Below are positions 1 to 25,758 of a stretch of 64,000 nucleotides of DNA, piece after piece. Each line of letters opens with the position of its first letter. The stretch's first letter is position 1. Source of the stretch: Rhabditoides inermis. Taxonomy: Eukaryota; Nematoda; Chromadorea; Rhabditida; Rhabditidae. The stretch covers positions 72,501 through 136,500 of the forward strand of contig CAWZYM010000418.1 of assembly GCA_963966185.1 (NCBI GenBank), in the 5' to 3' direction. A program made the position numbers and the translations under genes. A model generated the notes under the pieces. That model did not search any database, was not told where the DNA came from, and worked only from the letters and a program-made list of their open reading frames with translations.

Positions 1-778
1 AGAAGAGGCCAGGGATCGAGCGGGCGGCCGTCAGCGGTCTTCTCACTGAGTAGAACGGTCTGTCCTTCGCGCACACGTCCATACGTCTTCTGGATAGGAA
101 TATTTCTCTCCTCCTCTCTCCGCTCTCTCTCTCCCTCTCTCTCTCCCTTCTCTCTAAATCTCCCTATCTTTCGTGATGTCTCTCGCACCTTATGTCCCTC
201 TGCTCGCTCCTCGAGTGTCGACTTGTCCGTGTGAATGATGGCGAACCTCTTCTTGAGTTGTTTCCTGTCTACTCCCACCGTCTCTTCTCCGGCCTTCTTG
301 TACTGCTGCACCAGGCGATTGTACTTGAGAAGCTCGGCCATCAGCACGTCCATAACCTGTGTACACATTTTATGCACGAAGAGAAAAGGAGAGATCCAAG
401 AGAGAAGGAGAATACGTACCGGATTGAGATTGAGTTGTGTGAGATGGGCAGGAAGCTTGTCGGAATCTGCGATGAACCTTTCGAGAATCTCGGAGTATGT
501 GATGTTCGGGTATATGCCGTTAAGACCATACAGCTGGCCGAATCGGTGAGGCGCCTTCTCAGACATGGGTAGAACGGAGGATGTAGAGTGGGACGGGACG
601 CCGTGTGTCTGAATTATGGTTTGTATAAACTGCAGAGAGGAGAGAGAGAGAAAGAGAGAGAGAGAAAGAGAGAAAGAGAGAGAGCGAGAGAGAGAGAGAG
701 AGAGAAATGGGGAGAGAGAGAGATAGAGCGATAGAGAGGGAGAGAGAGAGAGAGAAAGAGAGAGGGGAGAGAGGGAGA

Positions 779-830
<52 letters not shown>

Positions 831-3800
831 AACAAAAAGAGAGAGGCTTAGAGGGCGTAGTAGGTGAGAATGAGAGAATGAGATATAGTGAGGTACAGTG
901 AGAAGGGGAGAGGGATAGACAGGGGGAGAAATGGAGAGAGAGCGAAATGGAAGACTCACTTTGATTGCTGGTAGTCCGTGTTTGACGATCTCAGTAGTGT
1001 TGTTGATGGAGGCAGGAGAGAGAACAGTGTTGATCTCGACTGCGTGCTCGTACGCAATTCTGCAAAATATGATGTGAAAGGATTGAAATGAAACATGGAA
1101 TGTGCTATGATCATTTTCACTTACGGTGCTTGGAGTATCTCCCGAAACGAAGGCGGCTCCTCTTCCCAATCCGATGGTGCGTAGTTACCGTCCAAGCAGC
1201 ATCGCACGAGTGGCGACTCACCGGTGAAATAAATTGCCTCGCAGTGGACACAGAGAGTATCCATATCGCCCACATCTATACAACGAGTTGGCGTGCCACG
1301 CGGGAAGTCATGAGCCAGAAATCCGGCTAAAAGTAAGAGTGTTTTGTGACACTGGTTAAATAGAACTGACGGTTGCGTGGCGCGTGTCGTGCTGCAGCTC
1401 TTTTTTCCAGTGCAGCTTCATGATGGTCGCGAGTTTCTTAATTTTACATTAGGTGAATGGAATCCGTCCAGTGGAAAATCAGTCTAGTGGTTACCAATGT
1501 TCGCTTCACTCAGTGGGTAGAGGGTTCGGTTCTTCATCCCAGCTTTCTACCCTACCAAGAAGAAAATAGTAGCTGTTTGCTTTGAAGGTAATCGAAAGGG
1601 TTTGCAGCAAACGGGCGCATTATTCCAACAAAACCACGTGTGATTTTTGTTCAAAAAATTTAGCTGGGCGTCTTGTATGGCGTCATAGAAGTGCTCTTTC
1701 ATGTACCTTCTTTCATGGAAATACTCAAAAAATAAATAAATCTCACCCTGCTTTTTGAGAAGAGTGTAATGAGCGTCCATGGAGTGTTTGCGTGTAGTGT
1801 GTTGAATATGTGTTTCTGAAAATATGTAGTAAACTCTGTATAAAAAAAAATTGATGATTAGTACCGTGGTGACGTTTGGCTGCTTGACGTTCACATGCTT
1901 TTCGCAATCTCTCTTCGCGATGTTCAGTTGATTCTGAAATGAAAGACTACAATGCAGTAATGTCTGTGGTCACTAACCATTTGCGAAGAACTCCTGTTTG
2001 CGCTCCCTCTCCTTCTGTTTAATCTCCGATCTTGTCAAATAAATCTCATCCTTCTTGAGAAGAGTGTAATGAGCGTCCATGGAATGTTTGCGTGTAGTGT
2101 GTTGAATATGTGTTTCTGAAAATATGTAGTAAATTCTGTATGAAATACAATTGATGATTAGTACCGTGGTGACGTTTGGCTGCTTGACGTTCACATGCTT
2201 TTCGCAATCTCTCTTCGCGATGTTCAGTTGATTCTGCAATGAAAGACTACAATGCAGTAATGTCTGTGGTCACTAACCAATTGCGAAGAACTTCTGTTTG
2301 CGCTCCCTCTCCTTCTGTTTAATCTCCGATTTCGTCATCCTGGAAATGGGAATAATTCACAAAATTTTGAATGTAAATGTGATATCACCTTGTCTTTCGG
2401 TGTTTCCTTCCACTCTTGCTGGCAGTAGACGTGGCAGTGCTGCTCTCCCTCACCGAGAGACCATCATCGTCATTCGTCTCACTCGAATCGGGACTAAAAG
2501 AATGTGTGAATGAGGGGTGTACACGGAAATTTACCTGTCGACGATCATAGGAGATGGCGTTCTCTCCCTGTGTGGCTGCGGCCTTGCGATGGCCATCTCT
2601 GCTCTGGCGACAGCCGGTGCTGCCCTCTCCTCCCTCTCTGCAGGCGGATCACTGCAAAGTGAATGATATGATAGAGAGATATGATGATAGAGAGAAATCA
2701 ATTGTACCTGTGTTCGATTTCGTAATGATGCTGTCCCTCGTATATCTCGGCGTACTGAATGGCAGGACGGGGCTCGTTCCGAGGTCTGAACATTAAGTGT
2801 GAAGAAAAGAAAAACATCGTAATGTAGTGTGTTCACCTTCCGAGTTGTACAGTTTGATAGTAGTTCCAGTCTTCTTGGCGGTTAATCGCTTTCACAATCA
2901 CTTCGCGAATAGCTTTGAAATCCCACGAGAATCTGAAAAAAACTTGTTTTTGAATTGAAACACCAATAACAATAAAACAAATTTTGACAGCGCAATTGAA
3001 ACTTAACAATTCAGACAGCATATTCACGGTACGCTTGTTTACTCGCCGAATATTTTCCAGGCATCGTTTGATCGCTTGGCGCGCTTGGCGGTCTGATTTG
3101 AAGAAAATGAGGGTTCGCAGGTGAAATGAAGCACCTTTTAGAGCTCACGCAAGATGAAAGAACTGTATTAAAAAAGTGTACCTGGTAGGGTTTCCTCCGC
3201 GGAGAAGAGTGAGCATCGTGGCGAAAGCGCGGTAACCACACGACCAGTTGTCCTGAATTAGAATTTATAGTATGATTTATATGAAATGTCTGTGTTACGT
3301 TTTGGCGAGGTAGATCAAAATGGACTGCAATTGGAACACGGCCTCCGGGATAGTATTGGGAGAAGAGATAGTGGATTTGCTTCCTCGCCCCTTTGCGAAC
3401 CTAGAATCGTTTGAAAAGTGAATGGTAAATGACAATAATAATGAACGCACCCAATGTTGAATCGGAAGATTAAGGTCGCTGAGAAGCGGGGAAGAAAATG
3501 AGGGTTCGCAGGTGAAATGAAGCACCTTTTAGAGCTCACGCAAGATGAAAGAACTGTATTAAAAAAGTGTACCTGGTAGGGTTTCCTCCGCGGAGAAGAG
3601 TGAGCATCGTGGCGAAAGCGCGGTAACCACACGACCAGTTGTCCTGAATTAGAATTTATAGTATGATTTATATGAAATGTCTGTGTTACGTTTTGGCGAG
3701 GTAGATCAAAATGGACTGCAATTGGAACACGGCCTCCGGGATAGTATTGGGAGAAGAGATAGTGGATTTGCTTCCTCGCCCCTTTGCGAACCTAGAATCG

Positions 3801-4195
3801 TTTGAAAAGTGAATGGTAAATGACAATAATAATGAACGCACCCAATGTTGAATCGGAAGATTAAGGTCGCTGAGAAGCGGGTCGTATACATGAACGTTGT
3901 TCTCGACGCAGTCATACCTGGGAATATGTGATGCGTGTTAAAAACAAATACTAAATAGCTCACTTGATGAGTATGAAGTGACTGTTATCTAAGACATGAA
4001 GGATCTGGAAGAAATTGACGTTGTTTCCGATGGCAGGCGGATTGTGCATGTCGGCGGGGAACTGAAATTTAAGAATACACAAAGAAAGTTGTTGCATTCA
4101 CTGACTTGAATAATGTCCAACCAGTAGAATCCATCAGCACGGTGACGGACGAGGGAGTAGACGTGAAAGCCGGCGTCACTGACTTGGTTGGACAA
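1..4195 (-). CDS. Helitron RepHel gene, copy A, N-terminal half with Ulp1-like protease (cut by left edge)
   Basis: This is a multi-exon minus-strand gene read from about 4195 down to 1. Most exons match an exon of the complete Helitron at 10.6-25.1 kb in the same order. About 4106-4195 holds HQLLSNQVSDAGFHVYSL, and 3967-4062 ends in DNSHFILIK with the catalytic His. About 3836-3915 (HVYDPLLSDL) gives the Asp, 3299-3401 the Gln region, and 3182-3245 (NWSCGYRAF) the catalytic Cys. Further exons at 2837-2934, 2707-2787, 2536-2651 and 2391-2497 form the linker. Exon 1126-1313 carries the Helitron CxxC...CC region, and 955-1054 matches the 'IN..L..AS' block. Exons at 415-555 and 192-340 follow, and 1-108 ends in the block containing TVLLSEK. 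The Rep and helicase parts must lie left of the window. Two internal tandem duplications (1730-2330 and 3101-3882) suggest decay. Helitron identity is firm; exact splice sites are not. Confidence 0.72.
614..835. repeat. (GA)n microsatellite in a Helitron copy A intron
   Basis: Imperfect GA/GGGA repeats run between candidate exons 415-555 and 955-1054. Long arginine/glutamate or serine/leucine ORFs here are products of the repeat. Confidence 0.9.
1470..1545 (+). other. tRNA-like sequence (SINE head or tRNA relic)
   Basis: An A-box-like TAGTGGTTACC is followed about 35 bases later by a B-box-like GGTTCGGTTC. No acceptor stem can be closed, so this is more likely a tRNA-derived repeat than a working tRNA gene. 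Confidence 0.25.
1730..2330. repeat. Direct tandem duplication, about 300-bp unit, inside Helitron copy A
   Basis: Two head-to-tail copies (about 1730-2029 and 2030-2330) share a stretch beginning GAGAAGAGTGTAATGAGCG at 1757 and 2057. They differ at a modest number of bases. Each carries the same candidate exon, which contains HIQHTTRKHSMDAHYTLLKK on the minus strand. Confidence 0.85.
3101..3882. repeat. Exact-looking 391-bp tandem duplication containing protease exons
   Basis: Positions 3101-3491 and 3492-3882 are the same sequence by eye. Landmarks such as GGTAGGGTTTCCTCCGCGG recur 391 bases apart. The unit covers the exon with the catalytic Cys (NWSCGYRAF), the preceding Gln-region exon and part of the Asp exon, so the protease of copy A has its second half duplicated. 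Confidence 0.92.
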
Positions 4196-4496
4196 GAGCT
4201 GGTGTTCAGTACGGGGCTACAAAAACATTGCAAAAGAGAGTATGGGTTTTATGCAGGGTTGGTGCAGTAGTTAATCACTCATTGAGACCCCTGCCACCGG
4301 TGACGGCACGATTTTCGACAACGCTCTTGCATAACTGGTCACTTTTGTGCGTGCTATCAGATAACTCATTTCCCATCCTAGAGTGTTTAGCAAGGGAAGT
4401 TTCTCCGTTATGCCACACAAACTTCACTTGCATATTTGGTCAAGAATGGCAATGTGATGGTACTTGGGCGAGAAAGAACAGTGCGGAGATGTTAGC

Positions 4497-4599
4497 AAAA
4501 ACCTCTACCCGTACCAGGATCCGAACCTGTGAGCAACGGATGGGCGCGAGACAGCGCCTTAGACCAATACATCAGCGACAGCGGGAGAGAGAGAGAGAA

Positions 4600-4658
<59 letters not shown>

Positions 4659-4660
4659 GC
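4497..4660 (-). other. tRNA-like sequence followed by (GA)n
   Basis: On the minus strand GGTCTAAGGCGC (A-box-like) is followed by AGGTTCGGATCCTGG (B-box and T-arm-like). The acceptor stem is not convincing. A pure GA tract covers about 4578-4655. Either a tRNA-derived repeat or a decayed tRNA gene is possible. Confidence 0.3.
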
Positions 4661-5124
4661 TATAGGAAAATATGCTCAGGAGGATGAAAGATGGTGTAGA
4701 GTGGTTGAGCATTTAGGACGAATACGTTTTGCATTGATATCGATCGATTGGAAGTGAAACCTACATATGATTACAAGATGTGACTGCTGATCACTGCACA
4801 AAACAGAAAAAGAGGCTGCAGAGACCTGTATCATCTAACACAGACAATGTACAAGTTACTACATACACGCATGCGCTCTCATTTCCACTCCGAAAAGTGT
4901 GAATCTCTCTAACCGGCGGTTTTTCGGGGAGTTCGGGGCGGCATCCCTCGATGCGGGAAAGGGAGGATAAACTGCGCGTTTTTAAAAGTTTTCATAAATT
5001 TGTATTTTTCCACTCTCTTTTTCATGCACGCCTCCACCGTTAGTCACGCTAACATTGTGTGTCGTAATAAGGCTGATAAACAACAGCAACAGCAACAACA
5101 ATAAAAACGTGATGTATCGCACCT

Positions 5125-5341
5125 GTTCATTCTCCTCATCGTCGTGCAAGTAGTAGACGGGTCGAGTTCTAGTGGCCGGACGTCGCACCATCCCTCTTCC
5201 CGTTCTCCCACGTCCTCTCGCGGAAGGAGCGCCACGTCGAAGAGGGCTAAATGAGGGCAGTTAATAGTTATAAGAGTTATAAGACTACTCACGGCTGCGG
5301 AGAGTCGCTGTCCGAGTCGGAGAACGAAAGAATGTTTCCTA
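5125..5341 (-). other. Possible 5' exons of Helitron copy A or of a neighbouring gene
   Basis: Two minus-strand blocks are bounded by plausible splice signals: about 5294-5341 (acidic, ILSFSDSDSDS) and about 5125-5250 (basic then acidic, ending YYLHDDEENEQ). They sit just upstream of Helitron copy A and could be its N-terminus, but they match nothing in copy B. 4200-5120 otherwise shows only the tRNA-like repeat, a GA tract and no gene. Confidence 0.25.
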
Positions 5342-5797
5342 CAAAAGAAAGTTTGAGAAAGTTTTTTTCATTGTTGATGATGAGAAATAACTGACTGGGC
5401 ATGATGGTAAAAGAGCTGTTGTTGATGGTTGGATGAAGGGTTGATAGTGTGTCGATGAATGGTAGTGAATTGTTCGAATATCGAGCATTGTGGAAAGAGG
5501 CGGTTACGCCGCTGGCATGTGTATGGGAGAGATTACGGCGGAAGTACCTCAGGTACTTGCCAGGGGTGCTGCTGGTAGATCTGTAATTAATATGTAAAAC
5601 TGATCGTTGAGATTTGAATTTTGCATCGGTATGGAAATCATATAAATTGATAGACGATATTAGAATGTTTAAAAACAAAACGGACTGTACTGGCCCTTAA
5701 AACGGTCCAATTTGTGGATCACATTGATTTTGGAAACGGAACGAAAAGTGTACTGATCATAGATCGATTATCGATCAAATCAAGTTTTCAAATCACG

Positions 5798-5913
5798 ATT
5801 ATCGATCAAATCTCGATGTTTTACATGAAGAAAAGGATGGAACAGTGATTTGATAAGTATAAATGATCGTTTGATAATTTGTGGAGAGCATTTGTGGAGA
5901 GCGAGAGAGAGAG

Positions 5914-5960
<47 letters not shown>

Positions 5961-6005
5961 AAGAGGGAGCGAGAGAGGGAGAGAGAGAGAGCGAGAGAAA
6001 GAGAA

Positions 6006-6037
<32 letters not shown>

Positions 6038-6175
6038 GGAGCGAAAAAGAGAAAGCGAGAGAGCGAGAGAGAGATTATCGATCAAATCTCGATGTTTTAC
6101 ATGAAGAAAAGGATGGAACAGTGATTTGATAAGTATAAATGATCGTTTGATAATTTGTGGAGAGCATTTGTGGAG

Positions 6176-6228
<53 letters not shown>

Positions 6229-6240
6229 TAGAGCGAGAGA
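5798..6240. repeat. 276-bp duplicated unit with (GA)n tracts
   Basis: The segment starting ATTATCGATCAAATCTCG occurs at 5798 and again at 6074, each time running through GATGGAACAGTGATTTG and GTGGAGAGCATTTG into a long GA tract. The whole is a two-copy tandem repeat. No coding sequence was recognised from 5345 to 8700. Confidence 0.88.
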
Positions 6241-6499
6241 GAGTGCCGATCGGAAGTGAGAGGAGAATTTTGTAGAAGTAGTACTGTACTTTAATATTCC
6301 ACTTGTTAGTATAGTGTATTTTAATCCCTAACTTGATTCGTGAAAAAAGATATGTAGCTCTTGTTGCAGTATGATGAACCATGAGCTGTGAAATTATGAA
6401 ATTACCGTGTTTGATGTGAAGTAATTGATTCGATGAGGAACACATGAGTAAATTATTAAACATTTGAAAAAGAATGGTATGAATTGACACTTCAGAATT

Positions 6500-7836
6500 A
6501 TAGTTCGTTCATTAAATTCTACGTTATTATATTGATATAATCGATATTTATATAAAAGGACACAATTTGGATTAAATATGCATATTAATAGTTCGGTGAA
6601 AAATATTGTTTGAAAAGTGGTAGAATGCTTAGTAGCTAGAAGTTATAAGTTCATAGTATGAGCCTTGTACATGAAAAGAGGAAGTGAAGTTATGATGAAA
6701 AAGGGGGGGAATTTTTGGGTTTCGATATATGTAAATATGGAAATGAGCTAGAAAAAAGGAAACCGTACTTAAAAGAACTGAAACTGTAAAACTGTAAATA
6801 ACTTACGGAGTACTAACTACAGTTATAAAAAGAATCAGATTTGATATTTTTGAAACTAAGTTTACATGAAATTCAAAATGTTTTAAATGTCATAACTCAT
6901 TTTCTAAAGTAGTGGTGTGAACGGTTCTTTGTGTTTTCAACTTACGACTATGTAAGTAGTACGTAAACAAAATTTGAGTTAAATCGATAAGGATTTTGCA
7001 TTTTGCATTTCACGTGATTGAACCTGTCAGCAGCAATTCAAAAAATCATATAAAATTTGAGAATAGTTTTTGTGAACTGAAATTTGAAACCTGTGATTTT
7101 GTTGTTTAGTAGTAACAAAACTTACAAAATGAACCGGATGTGGCAGTGTTTGTACTAAGTTTATATAAAACGACATAAAAATTCAAATATGTTTAAATGA
7201 ATTGAAACTGTAAAATTGTAAATAACTTACTAAGTACTAATCACAGTTTTGATTTGAATGAGATCTAACAATTTTGAAACTAAGTTTACATAGAACTGGA
7301 AATCCTATATGAACCCATATAAGGAGTTGATGAAAATTAGATTTGATGTATATGGTATAATGCTTAGTAGCTGTGTATTTCAGGTTTATAGTATAAGCAC
7401 TGTACTTCAAAAGAGAGACTGAGCATATGAGAAAAAGTGCGACAATTTTTCGTTTTCCATATTTGGAAATATGCAAATGAGCTGAAACTAAAACCGTACC
7501 GTCTCATGAGCAAGTGATGTGTTATCATACTGAAAAGAAAGGGCAAGTTTGGGGTTGAAAAGAGATATTTGCCCGGAAAAACATAAACCATAGCAAATTA
7601 TACCAAAAAAATTTTTTTCCCATATATGGAAATATGCAAATGAGCTGAAACTGAAACTGTACCGTCTCATGAGCAAGTGATGTATTATCATGCTAAATGG
7701 GGAGAGCAAGTTTAGGGTTAAAAAGAGATAAGTGCCCGGAAAAACATAAACCATAGCAAATTTTATAGGTGGTAGAGTGGACTAGCCCTCGCGGCGCTGG
7801 CGCGCCGCTCGGGCTAGGGCCGCCTTCGGCGGCCTC
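6500..7836. repeat. AT-rich repeat block ending in a GC-rich hairpin
   Basis: This AT-rich DNA holds diverged internal repeats. GAAACTGTAAAAT/CTGTAAATAACTTAC appears near 6780 and 7205, and a 160-170-bp unit containing GTCTCATGAGCAAGTGATGT and GGAAATATGCAAATGAGCTG is doubled (about 7440-7605 and 7606-7766). It ends in a GC-rich palindrome at about 7782-7836 made of CTAGCCC...GGGCTAG and GGCCGCC...GGCGGCC arms. No gene was seen. Confidence 0.7.
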
Positions 7837-8063
7837 AACTTTCAAACATCAAAACTGAAATCATCACTCAATTGTAATTTCATAACTAAAATCTGTTCAC
7901 AAACCTCTAATCTAACTAAGAAGTACATTACAAGACAGATTACTAAAAATGAAGACAATTGAACGTTGTTTACAATTTTGTTTACTTGTTTACACTTCAT
8001 GTAAACAACATTTTTGAACTCGCCTCCAAGTCTACTACACATTACACTACCAAACACTTTGTA

Positions 8064-8117
8064 CTAAAGAGAAATAGAGAGAGAAAGCACATGGCCGCAG
8101 ACATCCGACTCGTGAGT

Positions 8118-8120
<3 letters not shown>
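8064..8120 (+). pseudogene. Displaced Helitron exon end with its splice donor
   Basis: The plus strand reads KHMAADIRLVS followed by GTGAG. This matches the 3' end of the copy B exon at about 20409-20553 (minus strand there) plus its donor site. It lies in the opposite orientation and runs into (GA)n. It is a scrap of Helitron sequence, not a gene. Confidence 0.6.
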
Positions 8121-8163
<43 letters not shown>

Positions 8164-8810
8164 TGAGAGAGAAAGAAAGAGAGAAAGAGAAATAGAGAGA
8201 TAGAGAGAGAAAGAGAGAGACGACTGTTTATCTTACTCGTGGCCTGACCTGTAGTGTGACCTGCTCTGACAGTTTCACGGCCTCTCCTCTCAAAAGCGGT
8301 CCGCGCTTTATTGACCGCAGCGTACGCTGAGTGTATCATGTGTGCGAATTTTGTTTCAAATGATATGTTTTTGTATGTTTTATACTAAGGCGTGGATTGT
8401 GTACAGCTTTGTCATGTCTTGATTCGTGATAACAGTAACAGTCAACAGTGATTACATTCTATTTGATCAATTTGTTTCGTTCATTTCCACTATCATATCC
8501 CGGTAGACACGTTTCTTTGTTGATCGCAAATAATGATACAAGTCTGTGGTAACGATTACTTGTAGTGGCCAGTACGTTTCTATCGCATGATGGTAACATC
8601 TACGAGCACTGTGCTTCACGAAATGTGAGTGTTTTTTTTACATTCTATTTTTTCTTACTTTTGTTCCGTGTCATATTTCACTTGTGAGAGTTTAACAGTG
8701 ACTGAATAATGTTATAACTTTTGCATAGTACCTTTTTTGATAATATTGATACGTATCTGTACACATTTCGAGAAAATAGAGCCATATGAATTTGGCAAAA
8801 CATTTTTGGG

Positions 8811-8888
8811 GGTCGGGGACCCGATCCCCTCGCTCGGAAACAAGCGATAGGCCGCCAGTCGCGCACACTGCCACTGGACTATGCGGCC
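8811..8888 (-). other. tRNA-like sequence
   Basis: The minus strand has GCATAGTCCAGTGGCAGTGTG (A-box-like) and GGGGATCGGGTCCCC, which folds as a 4-bp stem with a 7-base loop like a T-arm. The two acceptor halves do not pair, so a tRNA-derived repeat or tRNA pseudogene is likelier than a functional tRNA. Confidence 0.3.
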
Positions 8889-9149
8889 TTGAGAGAATGA
8901 CCTGGCGTTTTGAAAGTCATGCCAGTAACAGCGCGTTGTTTTGAGAGATGCACGAAGTTTGACCGATATGAGCATACCCCATATATGTTTGAGATATACA
9001 TATTTGCTGCGATTCGATTGAGATATAGTGTAAACACTGGTTGTGTGTGTGAGAGAGAGAATAAGTGAGTTCGTGAGAGAGAGAGAGAGAGAGTGAGAGA
9101 GAGTGAGTGAGAGAGAGAGAGAGAGAGAGAGAGACTCAGATGAATGTGG

Positions 9150-9690
9150 AAAGTGTGTCATCGTAGTGATCGTTCATGCCCATGTCAATCGGTGGCTCTT
9201 CTTCGTCATGAGTGATGTCTTCTTCGGAACATTTGCATATGATGTGATGGGATGATGCACATTGTGTCTAACAAGTGACAGTGATGACTCACTCTGTTTC
9301 ATTCCCAGTCTCTTGTCGATGGGGCGAGTAGTGGCATGAGATCTTTGCAGTGATGCTTGTAGCAGTGATGCTTGTATATCTCTCCGAGGAGGTGAATGAG
9401 CACTTCACAGAGCGGGTCCATCAAGAGACTGAAATGTATACATTAAATTCCTATTGACCAGAGCGATCATGATGATGAAGATACATACTGCGATGAGTGA
9501 ATTAATGTGTAACATGACAAATTACGTAGTTTCACCTGCAATACGATAGCAGTCTTTTCTTTCCGGAATAAATGTATTAGACGAGTAGAGGCCAGGGATA
9601 GAGCGGGCGGCCGGTCTTCTCACTGAGTGAGTAGTACGACCTGTCCTTCGCGCACAAGTCCATACGTCTTCTGAAGCGGAATTTCTCTTT
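9150..9690 (-). pseudogene. Helitron fragment (three exons) resembling copy A
   Basis: About 9577-9683 is nearly the same DNA as 1-108 of the window (GCCAGGGAT...GAGCGGGCGGCCG and CGCGCACA.GTCCATACGTCTTCTG). About 9298-9429 (DPLCEVLIHLLGEIY) corresponds to the copy B exon LLEPLTYPLIHTMAEHG. About 9159-9234 (EEDITHDEEEPPIDMG) is an acidic exon placed like the acidic exon of copy B. The order follows the Helitron, but flanking exons are missing, so this is a detached piece of a copy A-like element. Confidence 0.62.
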
Positions 9691-9714
9691 GCCTCCCCCC
9701 TCTCTCCCCCTGCA

Positions 9715-9768
<54 letters not shown>

Positions 9769-9964
9769 GCTTTCTTCTCCCTCCTCGGAATGCACAGTGT
9801 GCATGTTCTGGGCTCCCACCCCGGTCTCTCCAACGTCCATCGGCGTCTGCCATCTCCTCTATTCTCAGTCTTCAAAGCTTCTTTGAGAAGTGAGGATAGC
9901 ATTGCATGGACGGCCTTGGCATTCCCTCCCCCCCTCTCTATCTCTCTCTCTTTTTTCTCTTTCT

Positions 9965-10165
9965 TATTCTCTCTTTCTCTCTTTCTCTCTCTCACTCTCT
10001 CACTCTCTCACTCTCTCACTCTCTCACTCTGTCACTCTGTCACTCTCTCACTCTCTCACTCTCTCACTCTCTCACTCTCTCACTCTCTCACGCTCTCACG
10101 CTCTCACGCTCTCACGCTCTCACGCTCTCACGCTCTCACGCTCTCACGCTCTCACGCTCTCACAC
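9965..10165. repeat. 8-bp minisatellite (CACTCTCT)n changing to (CACGCTCT)n
   Basis: About 20 head-to-tail 8-mers begin as CACTCTCT with a few CACTCTGT, then switch abruptly near 10090 to CACGCTCT. Leucine/serine/histidine ORFs across it are artefacts. From 10170 to 10640 there is AT-rich DNA without a recognised gene. Confidence 0.92.
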
Positions 10166-10641
10166 TCACTCATTGTTTCTATTATTTGTGTGCCCATTGT
10201 ACATTCTAAATGAACGAGCAACTGATGCATCAATTTCGTTTTTGTGAAGAGTTCCGTGGTGCAATGGTACCGTTCATATACACCAAACATGTGTATTGCA
10301 TTCTGAGATAGTGAAAACATTCTGTAAAAAAAGAGAAAAATAAACAGAACAAATAAACAAAACAATGACGCATGTGTAATGTACAAATAAATTCAATATG
10401 TTGTATACATTTATCTTCAAATTTTTAACAATGATAATGTGACCATCCTGCATATCTGCATTAGTCTACAATAGTGATGAATAGTGAAAACAATCAATGT
10501 ACAATATGAATAACAACAACGAGATAAGAAAATCTATGCACAAATGTGAAAAACAACGAACAACTTGTATGTTGTTGAGAATAGACGTATTACTGAAAAT
10601 CAAATGAAACTTGGATAAGTATCATGAATCAACAGAACAGT

Positions 10642-25134
<14,493 letters not shown>

Positions 25135-25593
25135 TTGATGCTGAAATCATAAAACGAGAAAAAAAAGATCTTTCAAAAAAGTTCTGGAAGAGATTAAGTA
25201 TATGCAAATTAAAATTGAATGAATTTTGGAAATTGAAAATGAAAACAGACAGTTGTAAAAAGAAATAGGAAAAGTGACAAAACCAAATTGAAAAGTGAGT
25301 CGTCGTAACGCCAAATGAATGATGACAAAAGAAGGCGCGTGTTTATGTTGCGAAATGATTGGGCAGGAGCAAGACAATAGGAAAGCGCGGGAAACTCTCT
25401 CGGAACCGGAACGATGCAGTAGAAAGTGAATATAAATGATTGCATATGTGATATTTTTACGAGGAAATAAAGTAGAAGTGAAACAAAATGTAGAGGGAAC
25501 AACCGCTTTTTAGTGTTGGTACAATTTTGGTGGAAATGAAAAGCCACCGCCTTGCGCATGGAAGAAGAAGAAATGATGGAAGGTGGATAGTGA

Positions 25594-25758
25594 AGATCTC
25601 TCTTCTCTCTTCTCTCTTCTCTCTTCTCTCTTCTCTCTTCTCTCTTCTCTCTTCTCTCTTCTCTCTTCTCTCTTCTCTCTTCTCTCTTCTCTCTTCTCTC
25701 TTCTCTCTTCTCTCTTCTCTCTTCTCTCTTCTCTCTTCTCTCTTCTCTCTTCTCTCTT
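25594..25758. repeat. 7-bp minisatellite (TCTCTTC)n
   Basis: About 23 exact copies of the 7-mer TCTCTTC stand upstream of the Helitron copy B start. Short runs of the same 7-mer recur near 26190 and 26275. A 7-bp period shifts reading frame, so all three frames are open on the minus strand. 25140-25590 is AT-rich and gene-free. Confidence 0.92.

Noticed and set aside
5780..6490. 236-residue serine/leucine-rich ORF
   Set aside because: Most of it is translated (GA)n/(CT)n repeat, and the unit is simply doubled.
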